Positions 1 to 8,641 of a stretch of 64,000 bases of DNA are shown here, one piece after another. Each line of letters starts with the position of its first letter. Within the stretch, counting starts at the first letter, position 1. Origin of the DNA: Mesorhizobium sp. LHD-90 (GTDB lineage Bacteria; Pseudomonadota; Alphaproteobacteria; Rhizobiales; Rhizobiaceae); NCBI RefSeq assembly GCF_030929505.1, contig NZ_JAVFVV010000007.1:186001-250000 (forward strand). The letters run 5' to 3'. A model generated the notes under the pieces. The model saw only the letters and a list, made by a program, of their open reading frames with translations. It was not told where the DNA came from and searched no databases. The position numbers and the translations under genes were made by a program.

Positions 1-1
1 C

Positions 2-625
2 CTGCCCAGCGGCCCCACTCCGCCGACCCTCCACTTCGTCTTCACCGACCGCTCAGGGGACGGCATGATCGTCGAATATGTCGGCGGCCAATTGAAGATC
101 CATGACAACGTCGCGCATGTGCTGACCAATTCGCCACCCTACGAATGGCATCTCATGAACGCCCGCAACTTTCTGAACCTGACGACTGTTGGCATTACAA
201 GCCGGACTGTCGGCGACGCCAATGTGACTGCCATTGGACAGGGCGGCGGAACGATCGGCCTGTCGGCCGACTACACCCCGCCGGCTCGGTTCATCCGCGC
301 CGCCTTTCTGCGCCATTACGTCACGCAGCCTGCCAATGCCAGCGAGGCCGTTCAGACGATCGGCCACATCCTGAACACGGTCGACATCCCGCTTGGCATC
401 GCGCAGGCCAAGGAAGGCAACCAGATCTTCTCCGACTACACGCAATGGGTAGCGATAAAGGACCTGACCAACAACAAGCTGTTGATTGCCGACTATGCGC
501 ACCGCACGACCTACCTGACGCTCGATCTCGACACGATCTTCGCACAGGACAAGCCGGCTTCCGTGCTGGTCTCGGACCTGCCCTATCCGGCTGCCATCGA
601 CGGTACGACAGCGCTCAAGCCGTAA
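2..625 (+). CDS. Choloylglycine hydrolase / linear amide C-N hydrolase family protein, 3' part
   Basis: The reading frame is open from base 2, so the 5' end, including the N-terminal nucleophile Cys expected in this Ntn-hydrolase family, lies outside the window; 207 residues remain. The visible part has the family's middle region: a segment LHFVFTDRSGDG followed by IVEYVGGQLKIHDN and the strongly conserved LTNSPPYEWHL. The family cleaves linear amide bonds (conjugated bile salts, penicillin V, N-acyl homoserine lactones). In soil bacteria the substrate is usually unknown, so acylase activity is only a family-level statement. The gene ends with TAA and is followed 19 bases later by a small hairpin. 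Confidence 0.85.
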   Translation: MPSGPTPPTLHFVFTDRSGDGMIVEYVGGQLKIHDNVAHVLTNSPPYEWHLMNARNFLNLTTVGITSRTVGDANVTAIGQGGGTIGLSADYTPPARFIRAAFLRHYVTQPANASEAVQTIGHILNTVDIPLGIAQAKEGNQIFSDYTQWVAIKDLTNNKLLIADYAHRTTYLTLDLDTIFAQDKPASVLVSDLPYPAAIDGTTALKP

Positions 626-643
626 TCTGTGGTCTGGCTTTCC

Positions 644-660
644 CTTCCCTCGAGGGGAAG
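644..660 (+). terminator. Short hairpin after the hydrolase gene
   Basis: CTTCCC and GGGAAG pair around a TCGAG loop, 19 bases past the TAA. There is no U tract, so termination is only possible, not shown. The same CCCTC...GAGGG style recurs in intergenic repeats of this window, so it may instead be a repeat remnant. Confidence 0.3.
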
Positions 661-812
661 TGTTGATCCGCGATGATTGGGGCGGGCGGGAAGCGGGGAA
701 GAGGTAGGACGGCCCTTTGCCCGGTGACAATGGCGTAACCGACGCACCATAAGGTGCCGTCTTGCCCGGCCAGGCGCTAGCGTCCTATCTGCGGGCGACA
801 ATTTCCTCGCAG

Positions 813-1391
813 ATGGAGTTTACCTTGGCGCTCAGGCTCAACATCGTCATCGGCAGCACGCGGCCCGGCCGGATCGGCCCGAAAGTGGCGGCGTGGTTTC
901 ATGAATTCGCCAAGGAAAACAGCAGGTTCGACGCCGTGCTCGTCGATCTCGCCGACTTCGGACTGCCGGTCTATGACGAGCCGAAACACCCGCGTTTGCA
1001 GCAGTACGAGCATGCCCACACGAAGCGCTGGGCCGAAAGCGTCGCCGCGGCCGACGCCTTTGTCTTCGTGACGCCGGAATACAATCATTTCGCGCCGCCG
1101 GCGCTGGTGAACGCGATCTCCTACCTGTCGAAGGAGTGGGCCTACAAGCCGGCGGGCCTTTTGAGCTATGGCGGGGTGTCCGGTGGGCTGCGGGCGGCAC
1201 AGTCGGAGAAGCAGTTGCTGACCAGCCTGCGCGTCGTGCCGATCCCGGAAGGCGCGCCAGTTCAAATGGTTAGCCAGTATATCGGTGAGGACGGCGTGTT
1301 CCGCCCAAGCGATTCGATCGCCTCGGGCGCCAGGACGATGCTCGACGAACTGCATCGCTGGGCCGAGGCGCTGAAGCCAATGCGGGGTTAG
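813..1391 (+). CDS. NADPH-dependent FMN reductase family protein
   Basis: A 192-residue flavodoxin-fold protein. The N-terminal strand LRLNIVIGSTRPGRIG carries the phosphate-binding GSTRPGR loop, and the second flavin-contacting motif TPEYNHFAPPALVNAIS follows near residues 86-102. Both are typical of the NAD(P)H-dependent FMN reductase/azoreductase family, which uses NAD(P)H to reduce FMN or quinones in the cytoplasm. I place the start at the ATG just before the hydrophobic first strand; no strong ribosome-binding site is visible and a TTG at 825 is an alternative. It lies convergent to a flavin-dependent monooxygenase at 1721-2740, so a role in supplying reduced flavin is conceivable but unproven. 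Confidence 0.85.
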   Translation: MEFTLALRLNIVIGSTRPGRIGPKVAAWFHEFAKENSRFDAVLVDLADFGLPVYDEPKHPRLQQYEHAHTKRWAESVAAADAFVFVTPEYNHFAPPALVNAISYLSKEWAYKPAGLLSYGGVSGGLRAAQSEKQLLTSLRVVPIPEGAPVQMVSQYIGEDGVFRPSDSIASGARTMLDELHRWAEALKPMRG

Positions 1392-1671
1392 CGGCCAAGG
1401 CCGATGAAGTCCGGAAGATCGTTTCGCTTCAAAGGGTTATGGCGCCAGTGTCGCGTTCACCCCGTGATTAGCTTCAAAAGCGGCGCCTAAACGTGGGTTG
1501 GAGACGCTTTTCGACCCGTCCGCTGTTGCCGAAGAGGACATCGTGCTTTGCGCTGCGTTGACACGGGGCGGGTCAATTCGAGTGTCGGCGCCGCTCCTCA
1601 TCTGACTGCCGGCCAGCGACAGAACCAACGGGCCAGGGAAGCAACCGCCCTGTCGAAGACACGCAAAAGAC
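1392..1671. other. Intergenic stretch with no gene seen
   Basis: Between the convergent FMN reductase and LLM monooxygenase genes I see no open frame with recognisable protein features, and no RNA gene. The only structure in the gap is the palindrome at 1672-1694, listed separately. Confidence 0.5.
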
Positions 1672-1694
1672 CCGATCTGGTCCGACCAGATCGG
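1672..1694 (-). terminator. 23-base perfect palindrome, probable terminator of the LLM gene
   Basis: Arms CCGATCTGGTC and GACCAGATCGG are separated by a single base. Read on the minus strand it lies 26 bases beyond the stop of the 1721-2740 gene and is followed by GTCTTTTGC, a short U run. That fits a weak intrinsic terminator. The near absence of a loop also makes a protein-binding site possible. Confidence 0.45.
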
Positions 1695-1720
1695 CCTCCT
1701 GTTCATTTCCGGGGCAGGGG

Positions 1721-2740
1721 TCAGCGCCAGCCCAGGGCGGGGGCGACGTGCTTCAGGATCGCCTCGACGACATGCGCATTGTAGTCCACGCCGAGCTGGT
1801 TGGGCACCGTCAGCAGCAGCGTGTCGGCCTCGGCGATGGCCTCGTCCGACTTCAGTTGCTCGACAAGCACGTCCGGCTCGGCGGCGTAGCTACGGCCGAA
1901 GACGGCCAGCTTCTCCGGCTCGATGTAGCCGAAATGATCCTCGCTCGCGCCGCGGCCGAAATAGGCGCGGTCGCGGTCGTCGACCAGGGCGAAGATGCTG
2001 CGGCTGACCGAAACGCGCGGCTCTCGGCTGTGGCCGGCCTCTTTCCACGCTGCGCGGAAGACGCGGATCTGCTCGGCCTGCTGCACGTGGAAGGGTTTTC
2101 CGCTCTCGTCGAATTTGAGCGTTGAGCTTTGCAGGTTCATGCCGAGTTTTGCCGCCCACTCCGCCGTCGCGTTTGTGGCCGCACCCCACCAGATGCGCTC
2201 GCGAAGACCTTCCGAATGCGGCTCGAGACGCAGCAGGCCGGGCGGGTTCGGGAACATCGGCCGCGGATTGGGCTGCGCAAAACCTCTCCCGTTGAGGATA
2301 TCCAGAAGTACTTCCGAATGCCGCCGGGCCATGTCGGCGTCGGTCTTGCCGTCTTCGGGCACGTAGCCGAAATAACGCCAGCCATCGATCACCTGCTCAG
2401 GCGAGCCGCGGCTGATGCCGAGCTGCAGGCGCCCGCCGGCGATCAGGTCGGCGGCGCCCGCGTCCTCGGCCATATAGAGCGGGTTCTCGTAGCGCATGTC
2501 GATGACCGCCGTGCCGATCTCGATGCGTTTGGTCTTCGCACCAACCGCCGCAAGCAGCGGGAAAGGCGAGCCGAGTTGGCGGGCAAAATGATGCACGCGG
2601 AAATAGGCCCCGTCGGCGCCCAGTTCTTCCGCGGCGACCGCGAGGTCGATCGATTGCAGCAACGCGTCGGACGCCGAGCGGGTCTGCGAGTTGGACGAGG
2701 GCGACCAATGACCGAACGACAGGAAACCGATTTTTTTCAT
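1721..2740 (-). CDS. LLM class flavin-dependent oxidoreductase (luciferase-like)
   Basis: A 339-residue TIM-barrel flavin monooxygenase. Features seen are the N-terminal strand MKKIGFLSFGHW, the GADGAYFRVHHFARQLGSPFPLLAA segment around residues 40-64, and the IEIGTAVIDMRYENPLYMAEDAGAADLIAGGRLQLGISRGSPEQ region (about 92-136), which is the signature of bacterial luciferase-like proteins. These enzymes use reduced FMN and oxygen to oxidise diverse organic substrates; this sequence does not reveal which. The ATG at 2740 begins the first strand, though no good ribosome-binding site precedes it. The gene is 155 bases downstream of fdsD on the same strand but is not obviously part of that operon. 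Confidence 0.88.
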   Translation of the reverse strand: MKKIGFLSFGHWSPSSNSQTRSASDALLQSIDLAVAAEELGADGAYFRVHHFARQLGSPFPLLAAVGAKTKRIEIGTAVIDMRYENPLYMAEDAGAADLIAGGRLQLGISRGSPEQVIDGWRYFGYVPEDGKTDADMARRHSEVLLDILNGRGFAQPNPRPMFPNPPGLLRLEPHSEGLRERIWWGAATNATAEWAAKLGMNLQSSTLKFDESGKPFHVQQAEQIRVFRAAWKEAGHSREPRVSVSRSIFALVDDRDRAYFGRGASEDHFGYIEPEKLAVFGRSYAAEPDVLVEQLKSDEAIAEADTLLLTVPNQLGVDYNAHVVEAILKHVAPALGWR

Positions 2741-2894
2741 GAGGACTTATCTATGGGCTGGCGAGGCCGGTACCAAGAGCATTGTCTGTGAACGATCTGT
2801 TTCGCTCGATGCCTTGGGGCAGGGCAGTCGTCAATGAATTCGGCTGGACGAGCGATCCTCCGTGGGATGGGCCGGCGAGATAGCGAGGCCCATC

Positions 2895-3158
2895 CTAAGC
2901 CGCCGGCTTCTCCGCCGGCGCCGGGCGTCTGATCTTCGCGGCCGCCTCCAAGACGAGCGGGAACAAGCCCTCGCCGCCGCCGTCGACGATCTCGAAAAGA
3001 TGCCGGCGCATGCGCGGCTCCCAGAATTTGTTGATGTGTTCGGCGGTGCCGGCCACACCCTCCTCATGCGGCTTGGACAGGAAGAAGGTTGCGATCTGGT
3101 TGGCCATGCGCACGATCTTCTCCAGCGGATCGGCGCGGTGCGGTTCCTCATGCAACAT
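2895..3158 (-). CDS. fdsD: NAD-dependent formate dehydrogenase delta subunit
   Basis: An 87-residue protein matching FdsD: an N-terminal helix with IVRMANQIATFFLSKP, then EEGVAGTAEHINKFWEPRMR. FdsD is a small subunit found at the end of fds operons and associated with the soluble molybdenum formate dehydrogenase. Its exact role is poorly known; stabilisation or maturation has been proposed. The start overlaps the end of fdhD by 11 bases, indicating translational coupling. The C-terminus is Ala/Pro-rich (RRPAPAEKPAA) and probably disordered. Confidence 0.93.
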   Translation of the reverse strand: MLHEEPHRADPLEKIVRMANQIATFFLSKPHEEGVAGTAEHINKFWEPRMRRHLFEIVDGGGEGLFPLVLEAAAKIRRPAPAEKPAA

Positions 3159-3969
3159 TCTTTGCTACTCCGGATGCCACTCGGTCGGGGTGGGTGAAGA
3201 TGTCGAACTCGTCGCCGCGCACCAAGGCCACCAGCGTCATGCCGGCCTCTTCGGCCGTGCGGATGGCGAGCGCGGTGGGGGCTGAGATTGCGACGATGAA
3301 GGACGAGCCTATGGCCGCCGTCTTCTGCACCATCTCGACCGACACGCGGGATGTGACGACGACCGCGCCGGACGCGCCGTTAACGCCCGCTTTGGCGAGC
3401 GCCCCGGCCAGCTTGTCGAGTGCGTTGTGACGGCCGACATCCTCGCGAGCGGCGACGATGCCCTTACCCGGCACGTAGAGGCCGGCGGCGTGCACGGCGC
3501 CGGTCTCGGTATGCAGCGGCTGCTGCTTCGACAGCAATCTTACCGACTGGACGATGTCGGTGGCAACGAGTGTAAGTCTCGACTGACCGACATCGTCGAC
3601 GGAGCGCATCGCCTCCTCGATGGATTCGATGCCGCAGAGCCCGCAGCCGACCGGTCCGGCAAGCCGCCGCCGCCGCGCCTGGAAGCGGGTGTTGGCGGTG
3701 TCCTTCAGCCGGATCTGGATGTCGATGCCGGCGCCAAGATCCTCGACCTCGATGGATTCGATCTCGTGTTGCGAGGAGACGATGCCTTCGGTCAGCGAAA
3801 AACCCAGCGCGAAGTCATCGAAATCGGCGGGCGAGCCCATCATGACGGCATGCGTGGTGCCGGCATAGCTGAGCGCGATCGGCGTCTCCTCCGGCACGCT
3901 GCGCGGCGCGGCCGCAGTGCCGGCGGCGCGGCGCGCGATGCGCGTGGTGGAGGTGAGGGCAGGGCGCAC
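3148..3969 (-). CDS. fdhD: FdhD sulfurtransferase for formate dehydrogenase maturation (FdsC)
   Basis: FdhD transfers sulfur from a cysteine desulfurase to the bis-MGD cofactor, which formate dehydrogenase needs for activity. The CxxC motif that carries the persulfide is present in GCGLCGIES, and the C-terminal half has the family segments VAAREDVGRHNALDKL and GMTLVALVRGDEFDIFTHP. I choose the GTG at 3969 because a GGGAGG Shine-Dalgarno sits 7-12 bases upstream. Reading further 5' would translate the palindromic repeat at 3974-4121 into low-complexity sequence. The result is 273 residues, normal for the family. It lies in the fds operon between fdsA and fdsD, the same place as fdsC in other bacteria. 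Confidence 0.92.
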   Translation of the reverse strand: MRPALTSTTRIARRAAGTAAAPRSVPEETPIALSYAGTTHAVMMGSPADFDDFALGFSLTEGIVSSQHEIESIEVEDLGAGIDIQIRLKDTANTRFQARRRRLAGPVGCGLCGIESIEEAMRSVDDVGQSRLTLVATDIVQSVRLLSKQQPLHTETGAVHAAGLYVPGKGIVAAREDVGRHNALDKLAGALAKAGVNGASGAVVVTSRVSVEMVQKTAAIGSSFIVAISAPTALAIRTAEEAGMTLVALVRGDEFDIFTHPDRVASGVAKNVA

Positions 3970-3973
3970 AGTT

Positions 3974-4121
3974 ACCCTCCCCCTTGTGGGGAGGGTCGGC
4001 AAGCGATCGTAGCGGAGCGGAGATCGCGAGACGGGGTGGGGGTGCGAACATCCAGCGTGGGGGGACCGAACCCCCACCCCGATCCGCCATGCGGATCGAC
4101 CCTCCCCACAAGGGGGAGGGT
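3974..4121. repeat. Palindromic intergenic element between fdsA and fdhD
   Basis: Two perfect 25-base inverted arms (3974-3998 and 4097-4121) flank about 98 bases. Each arm is also a local hairpin (CCCTCCCC/GGGGAGGG around TTGTG), and the interior contains GGGGTGGGGGT facing ACCCCCACCCC. This resembles the extragenic palindromic and mosaic repeats of Rhizobiales. It separates two operon genes, so it will be transcribed as a strong hairpin in the fds message. It also supplies the purine-rich ribosome-binding site of fdhD. Confidence 0.8.
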
Positions 4122-4138
4122 GAGGCGCCAAGTCCTTC

Positions 4139-7021
4139 TCACTCCGCTGCCTCGAGGTGCCCCTCGATCCGGCGCGAGCGGCGGGAGAGTTCGTCGTATT
4201 CCTCCTGCCAGGCGCTGGGGCCGTTGGACGGCGACACCTGCACCGCCGTCACCTTGTATTCCGGACAGTTTGTCGCCCAGTCGGAGAAGTCGGTGGTAAT
4301 CACGTTGGCCTGCGTGTCCGGGTGGTGGAAGGTGGTGTAGACCACCCCCGGCGCGACCCGCTCGGTGATGAGGGCCCGCAGCGTCGTTTCGCCGGCGCGG
4401 CTTGCAAGCCGCACCCAGTCGCCATCGCGGATACCGCGCTGCTCGGCATCGTGCGGGTGGATCTCCAGCCGGTCCTCGGCATGCCAGACGACGTTGTCGG
4501 TGCGCCGCGTCTGCGCGCCGACATTGTATTGCGACAGGATGCGGCCGGTGGTGAGCAGCAGCGGGAAGCGCGGCCCCGTCTTCTCGTCGGTTGCCACATA
4601 TTCGGTGCGGATGAACTTGCCCTTGCCGCGCACGAAGCCGCCGATATGCATGATCGGCGTGCCTTCCGGCGCCTTCTCGTTGCAGGGCCACTGAACCGAG
4701 CCCTTTTCCTCCAGCAGATCGTAGGAGACATAGGCGAAGGACGGCGTCGTCTGCGCGATCTCGTCCATGATCTCGGACGGGTGGGCATAGGTCCAGTTGA
4801 GCCCCATCGCCTGGGCGAGAAGCTGGGTGACCTCCCAGTCGCCATAACCGTTCTTCGGCGCCATCACTTTTCGCACGCGGTTGATGCGGCGTTCCGCGTT
4901 GGTGAAGGTGCCGTCCTTCTCCAGGAAGGTCGAGCCGGGCAGGAAGACGTGGGCATAGTTGGCCGTTTCGTTGAGGAAGAGGTCCTGCACGACGACGCAT
5001 TCCATGGCGGCGAGGCCGGCCGACACATGCTTGGTGTCGGGGTCGGACTGCAAAATATCCTCGCCCTGGATGTAGATGCCCTTGAACGTGCCTTCGACGG
5101 CGGCGTCGAGCATGTTGGGGATGCGCAGGCCGGGCTCGTTGTCGAGCTTCACGCCCCACAGGCTTTCATAGATGTCGCGCACCGCGTCGCCCGAGACGTG
5201 ACGATAGCCCGGCAGTTCGTGCGGGAACGAGCCCATGTCGCAGGAGCCCTGCACGTTGTTCTGGCCGCGCAGCGGGTTCACGCCGACGCCGCGCCGGCCG
5301 ATGTTGCCGGTGAGCATTGCGAGGTTGGCGATGGCGATGACGGTGGTCGAGCCCTGGCTGTGCTCGGTGACGCCGAGACCGTAATAGATCGCGCCGTTGC
5401 CGCCGGTGGCATAGAGCCGCGCGGCGTCACGGATGAGCTCGGCGGAGACGCCGGACAGTTTTTCGACCTCCTCCGGGCTATGGCGCTCCTCGGCGACGAA
5501 GGAGGCATAGTCCTCGAATTCCGACCAGTCGCAGCGCTCGCGGATGAATTGTTCGTCGAACAGGCCTTCCGTCACGATGACGTGGGCCAGGGCCGTGACC
5601 ACGGCGACATTGGTTCCGGGCTTCAGCGGCAGGTGGTAGTCGGCCTTGGCGTGGACCGAATCCACGGTCTCGGTGACGCGCGGGTCGAGCACGATCAACC
5701 TCGCCCCTTGGCGGATGCGCTTCTTCATGCGCGAGGCGAAGACGGGATGCGCGGCGGACGGGTTGGCGCCGATCACCATGATCACGTCGGAGTCCTCGAC
5801 GGAATCGAAATCCTGCGTGCCGGCCGACGTGCCGTAGGTCTGGCCGAGGCCATAACCGGTCGGCGAATGGCAGACGCGGGCGCAGGTGTCGACGTTGTTG
5901 TTGCCGAAACCCTGGCGGATCAGTTTCTGGACGAGATAGGTCTCTTCATTCGTGCAGCGCGACGAGGTGATGCCGCCAATGGCGCCGCGCCCGTACTGGT
6001 ACTGGATGCGCCGGAATTCTTTGGCGATATGGGCGAACGCCTCGTCCCACGACACTTCGCGCCACGGCTGGTCGATCGCCTCGCGCACCATCGGGTTGAG
6101 GATGCGCTCCTTGTGGGTGGCGTAGCCATAGGCGAAGCGGCCCTTGACGCAGCTATGGCCGCGATTGGCCTTGCCATCCTTCCAGGGCACCATGCGGACA
6201 AGCTCGTCGCCGCGCATCTCGGCCTTGAACGAGCAGCCGACGCCGCAATAGGCGCAGGTGGTGACCACCGAATGCTCCGGCTGGCCGATCTTGATGACGC
6301 TCTTTTCGGTGAGCGTCGCGGTCGGGCAGGCCTGCACGCAGGCGCCGCAGGAGACGCATTCGGAATCGAGGAAGGGCTGGTGCATGCCGGGCGAAACGCG
6401 GCTGTCGAAGCCGCGGCCCTCGATGGTCAGCGCAAACGTGCCCTGCACTTCTTCACAGGCGCGCACGCAGCGCGAGCAGACGATGCATTTCGACGGATCG
6501 TAGGTGAAGTAGGGGTTGGATTCGTCCTTTGGCATCCAGCGGATGTTTTTGTCCCCCTCGCCGTCGCGCGCGCGGACATGGTTGTCGCCCTCATAGCCGT
6601 AGCGCACGTCGCGCAGGCCGACCGCGCCGGCCTGGGTTTGCAATTCGCAGTCGCCATTGGCCGCGCAGGTCAGGCAGTCGAGCGGGTGGTCGGAGATGTA
6701 GAGCTCCATCACGCCCTTGCGGATGGTCTTCAGCCGCTCGGTCTGGGTTTTTACCACCATTCCCGGCATGACCGGCGTGGTGCAGGAGGATGGCGTGCCG
6801 GCGCGGCCCTCGATCTCCACCAGGCAGAGCCGGCACGAGCCGAAGGCGTCGACCATGTCGGTGGCGCAGAGTTTCGGGATGGCGATGCCCGCCTCCATCG
6901 AGGCGCGCATGATCGAGGTGCCTTCGGGAACCGTGACGGAAAAACCGTCCACCGTCAGCGTCACCTGCTTCTCGGATTTCGAGGCGGGCGTGCCAAAATC
7001 GATTTCCTGGATGAGACCCAT
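4139..7021 (-). CDS. fdsA: NAD-dependent formate dehydrogenase alpha (catalytic) subunit
   Basis: At 960 residues this is the molybdopterin catalytic subunit that oxidises formate to CO2. Cofactor ligands are visible in order: a [2Fe-2S] site (C52, C63, C66, C80); the HPLDCLTCAANGDC cluster (H112, C116, C119, C125); two ferredoxin-type [4Fe-4S] motifs (C179/182/185/189 and C222/225/228/232); and the cluster next to the cofactor (C256, C259, C263, C291). The active-site motif ARVCHSP has Cys384 followed by His385, so this is a cysteine rather than a selenocysteine enzyme. Electrons pass to FdsB/FdsG and NAD+. Downstream comes a palindromic repeat and then fdhD. Full length; no missing ligand. 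Confidence 0.97.
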   Translation of the reverse strand: MGLIQEIDFGTPASKSEKQVTLTVDGFSVTVPEGTSIMRASMEAGIAIPKLCATDMVDAFGSCRLCLVEIEGRAGTPSSCTTPVMPGMVVKTQTERLKTIRKGVMELYISDHPLDCLTCAANGDCELQTQAGAVGLRDVRYGYEGDNHVRARDGEGDKNIRWMPKDESNPYFTYDPSKCIVCSRCVRACEEVQGTFALTIEGRGFDSRVSPGMHQPFLDSECVSCGACVQACPTATLTEKSVIKIGQPEHSVVTTCAYCGVGCSFKAEMRGDELVRMVPWKDGKANRGHSCVKGRFAYGYATHKERILNPMVREAIDQPWREVSWDEAFAHIAKEFRRIQYQYGRGAIGGITSSRCTNEETYLVQKLIRQGFGNNNVDTCARVCHSPTGYGLGQTYGTSAGTQDFDSVEDSDVIMVIGANPSAAHPVFASRMKKRIRQGARLIVLDPRVTETVDSVHAKADYHLPLKPGTNVAVVTALAHVIVTEGLFDEQFIRERCDWSEFEDYASFVAEERHSPEEVEKLSGVSAELIRDAARLYATGGNGAIYYGLGVTEHSQGSTTVIAIANLAMLTGNIGRRGVGVNPLRGQNNVQGSCDMGSFPHELPGYRHVSGDAVRDIYESLWGVKLDNEPGLRIPNMLDAAVEGTFKGIYIQGEDILQSDPDTKHVSAGLAAMECVVVQDLFLNETANYAHVFLPGSTFLEKDGTFTNAERRINRVRKVMAPKNGYGDWEVTQLLAQAMGLNWTYAHPSEIMDEIAQTTPSFAYVSYDLLEEKGSVQWPCNEKAPEGTPIMHIGGFVRGKGKFIRTEYVATDEKTGPRFPLLLTTGRILSQYNVGAQTRRTDNVVWHAEDRLEIHPHDAEQRGIRDGDWVRLASRAGETTLRALITERVAPGVVYTTFHHPDTQANVITTDFSDWATNCPEYKVTAVQVSPSNGPSAWQEEYDELSRRSRRIEGHLEAAE

Positions 7022-7046
7022 CGTTAGCTCCTAGGCGCCGACGTTT

Positions 7047-7067
7047 CCCTCCCCTCAAGGGGGAGGG
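7047..7067. repeat. Hairpin between fdsB and fdsA
   Basis: CCCTCCCC and GGGGAGGG pair around TCAAG in the 63-base gap between fdsB and fdsA. The stem matches the core of the larger element at 3974-4121 and of the hairpin near 650, so it looks like a minimal unit of the same repeat family. There is no U tract, and because the operon continues it is unlikely to be a full terminator. Confidence 0.55.
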
Positions 7068-7084
7068 AGAGGTTGCGCGCGTCA

Positions 7085-8641
7085 TCATTCCGCCGCCTCC
7101 CTGACCGGATGCGGCTTGAAGTCTTCGGGAAAATGATTGATCGCGCTCATCACCGGATAGGGCGTGAAGCCGCCGAGCGCGCAGAGCGAGCCGAACTTCA
7201 TCGTGTTGCAGAGGTCGGTGACCAGCTCGATATTTTTCTGCGGCTCGATGCCGGAAGCGATCTTGTCGATGGTCTCGACGCCGCGCGTCGAGCCGATGCG
7301 GCAGGGGGTGCATTTTCCGCAGGACTCGATGGCGCAGAACTCCATGGCGAAGCGCGCCATCTTCAGCATGTCGGCGCTGTCGTCGAAGACGGTGATGCCG
7401 GCGTGCCCGATCAGCCCGTCCTTGGCCGCGAAGGCCTCGTAGTCGAACGGCGTGTCGAACAGGTTCCGTGGGAAATAGGCGCCGAGCGGGCCGCCGACCT
7501 GCACGGCCTTCACCGGCCGGCCGGTTGCCGTGCCGCCGCCGATGTCGTCGACGATCTCGCCCAGCGTCAGGCCGAACGCCGTCTCGAACAGGCCGCCGTA
7601 TTTGACGTTGCCGGCGATCTGGATCGGGATCGTGCCGCGCGAGCGGCCCATGCCGAAATCCTTGTAGAAGGTAGGCCCCTTGTCGAGGATGATAGGCACG
7701 GAGGCCAGCGAGATGACGTTGTTGATGACGGTCGGCCTGCCGAACAGACCTTGGATTGCCGGCAGCGGCGGTTTTGCCCGCACCACGCCGCGCTTGCCTT
7801 CGAGGCTGTTCAGCAGCGAGGTCTCCTCGCCGCAGACATAGGCGCCGGCGCCAACGCGCACCTCCATGTCGAAGGCATTGTGCGAACCGAGCACCGCCGT
7901 GCCGAGCACGCCGGCGCGGCGCGCGATCTCGATGGCGCGGCGCATCTTGTCGACCGCGTGCGGATATTCGGAGCGGATATAGACGAAACCTTTTGTCGCG
8001 CCGGTGGCGATGCCGGCGATCGCCATGCCCTCGATGAGCACGAAGGGGTCGCCCTCCATGATCATGCGGTCGGCGAAGGTGGCGGAATCACCCTCGTCGG
8101 CGTTGCAGACGATGTATTTGCGGTCGGCAGTGGCGTTGAGCACCGTGTTCCACTTGATGCCGGTCGGAAAACCGGCGCCGCCGCGCCCACGCAGGCCGGA
8201 CTCGGTGACGGTCTTGACGATGTCGGCGGGCGCCATCGCCACAGCCTTTTCCAGGCCGGCGAGGCCGCCATGTCTGCGGTAGTCGTCCAGCGACAGCGGA
8301 TCGGTGATGCCGCAGCGCGCGAAGGTGAGGCGGGTCTGTTTCGCGAAGAACGGGATCTTTTCGGGATCGCCGAGCGCCAGTCTGTGCGCGCCGCCGGTCA
8401 GGAAATCCGCATCGAACAGCGACGGCACGTCCTTGGCCGATACCGGGCCGTAGGCGAAGCGACCTTCGGTGGTTTCCACCTCCACCATCGGTTCGAGAAA
8501 ATAGGCACCGCGCGAGCCATTGCGCACGATTTTGGCGTCCAGCCCACGCGCGGAAAGCCCGGCTTGGACTACCCTGGCGACCCTGTCGGCACCGAGCGCC
8601 AGCGCACCGGAATCGTCGGGGATGTAGATGACTGCCGTCAC
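7085..8641 (-). CDS. fdsB: NAD-dependent formate dehydrogenase beta subunit (NuoF-like)
   Basis: A 518-residue homologue of the complex I 51-kDa subunit. It holds FMN, a [4Fe-4S] cluster and the NAD+ site, and passes electrons from FdsA to NAD+. Seen are the flavin/NADH glycine-rich GRGGAGFPTGIKWN, the second glycine motif GAGAYVCGEETSLLNSLEG, and the cluster ligands in ESCGKCTPCRIG (C441, C444, C447) with a fourth Cys in GSLCALGG. The GTG start at 8641 overlaps the fdsG stop as GTGA, a classic translational coupling. Starts further upstream would overlap fdsG with Arg-rich, non-family sequence. Confidence 0.95.
   Translation of the reverse strand: MTAVIYIPDDSGALALGADRVARVVQAGLSARGLDAKIVRNGSRGAYFLEPMVEVETTEGRFAYGPVSAKDVPSLFDADFLTGGAHRLALGDPEKIPFFAKQTRLTFARCGITDPLSLDDYRRHGGLAGLEKAVAMAPADIVKTVTESGLRGRGGAGFPTGIKWNTVLNATADRKYIVCNADEGDSATFADRMIMEGDPFVLIEGMAIAGIATGATKGFVYIRSEYPHAVDKMRRAIEIARRAGVLGTAVLGSHNAFDMEVRVGAGAYVCGEETSLLNSLEGKRGVVRAKPPLPAIQGLFGRPTVINNVISLASVPIILDKGPTFYKDFGMGRSRGTIPIQIAGNVKYGGLFETAFGLTLGEIVDDIGGGTATGRPVKAVQVGGPLGAYFPRNLFDTPFDYEAFAAKDGLIGHAGITVFDDSADMLKMARFAMEFCAIESCGKCTPCRIGSTRGVETIDKIASGIEPQKNIELVTDLCNTMKFGSLCALGGFTPYPVMSAINHFPEDFKPHPVREAAE

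Noticed and set aside
4157-7027. A 956-codon open frame on the plus strand opposite fdsA
   Set aside because: Its protein is Arg/Gly/His-rich with no recognisable motif and mirrors the codon bias of fdsA, which has every cofactor ligand. It is a high-GC antisense artefact.
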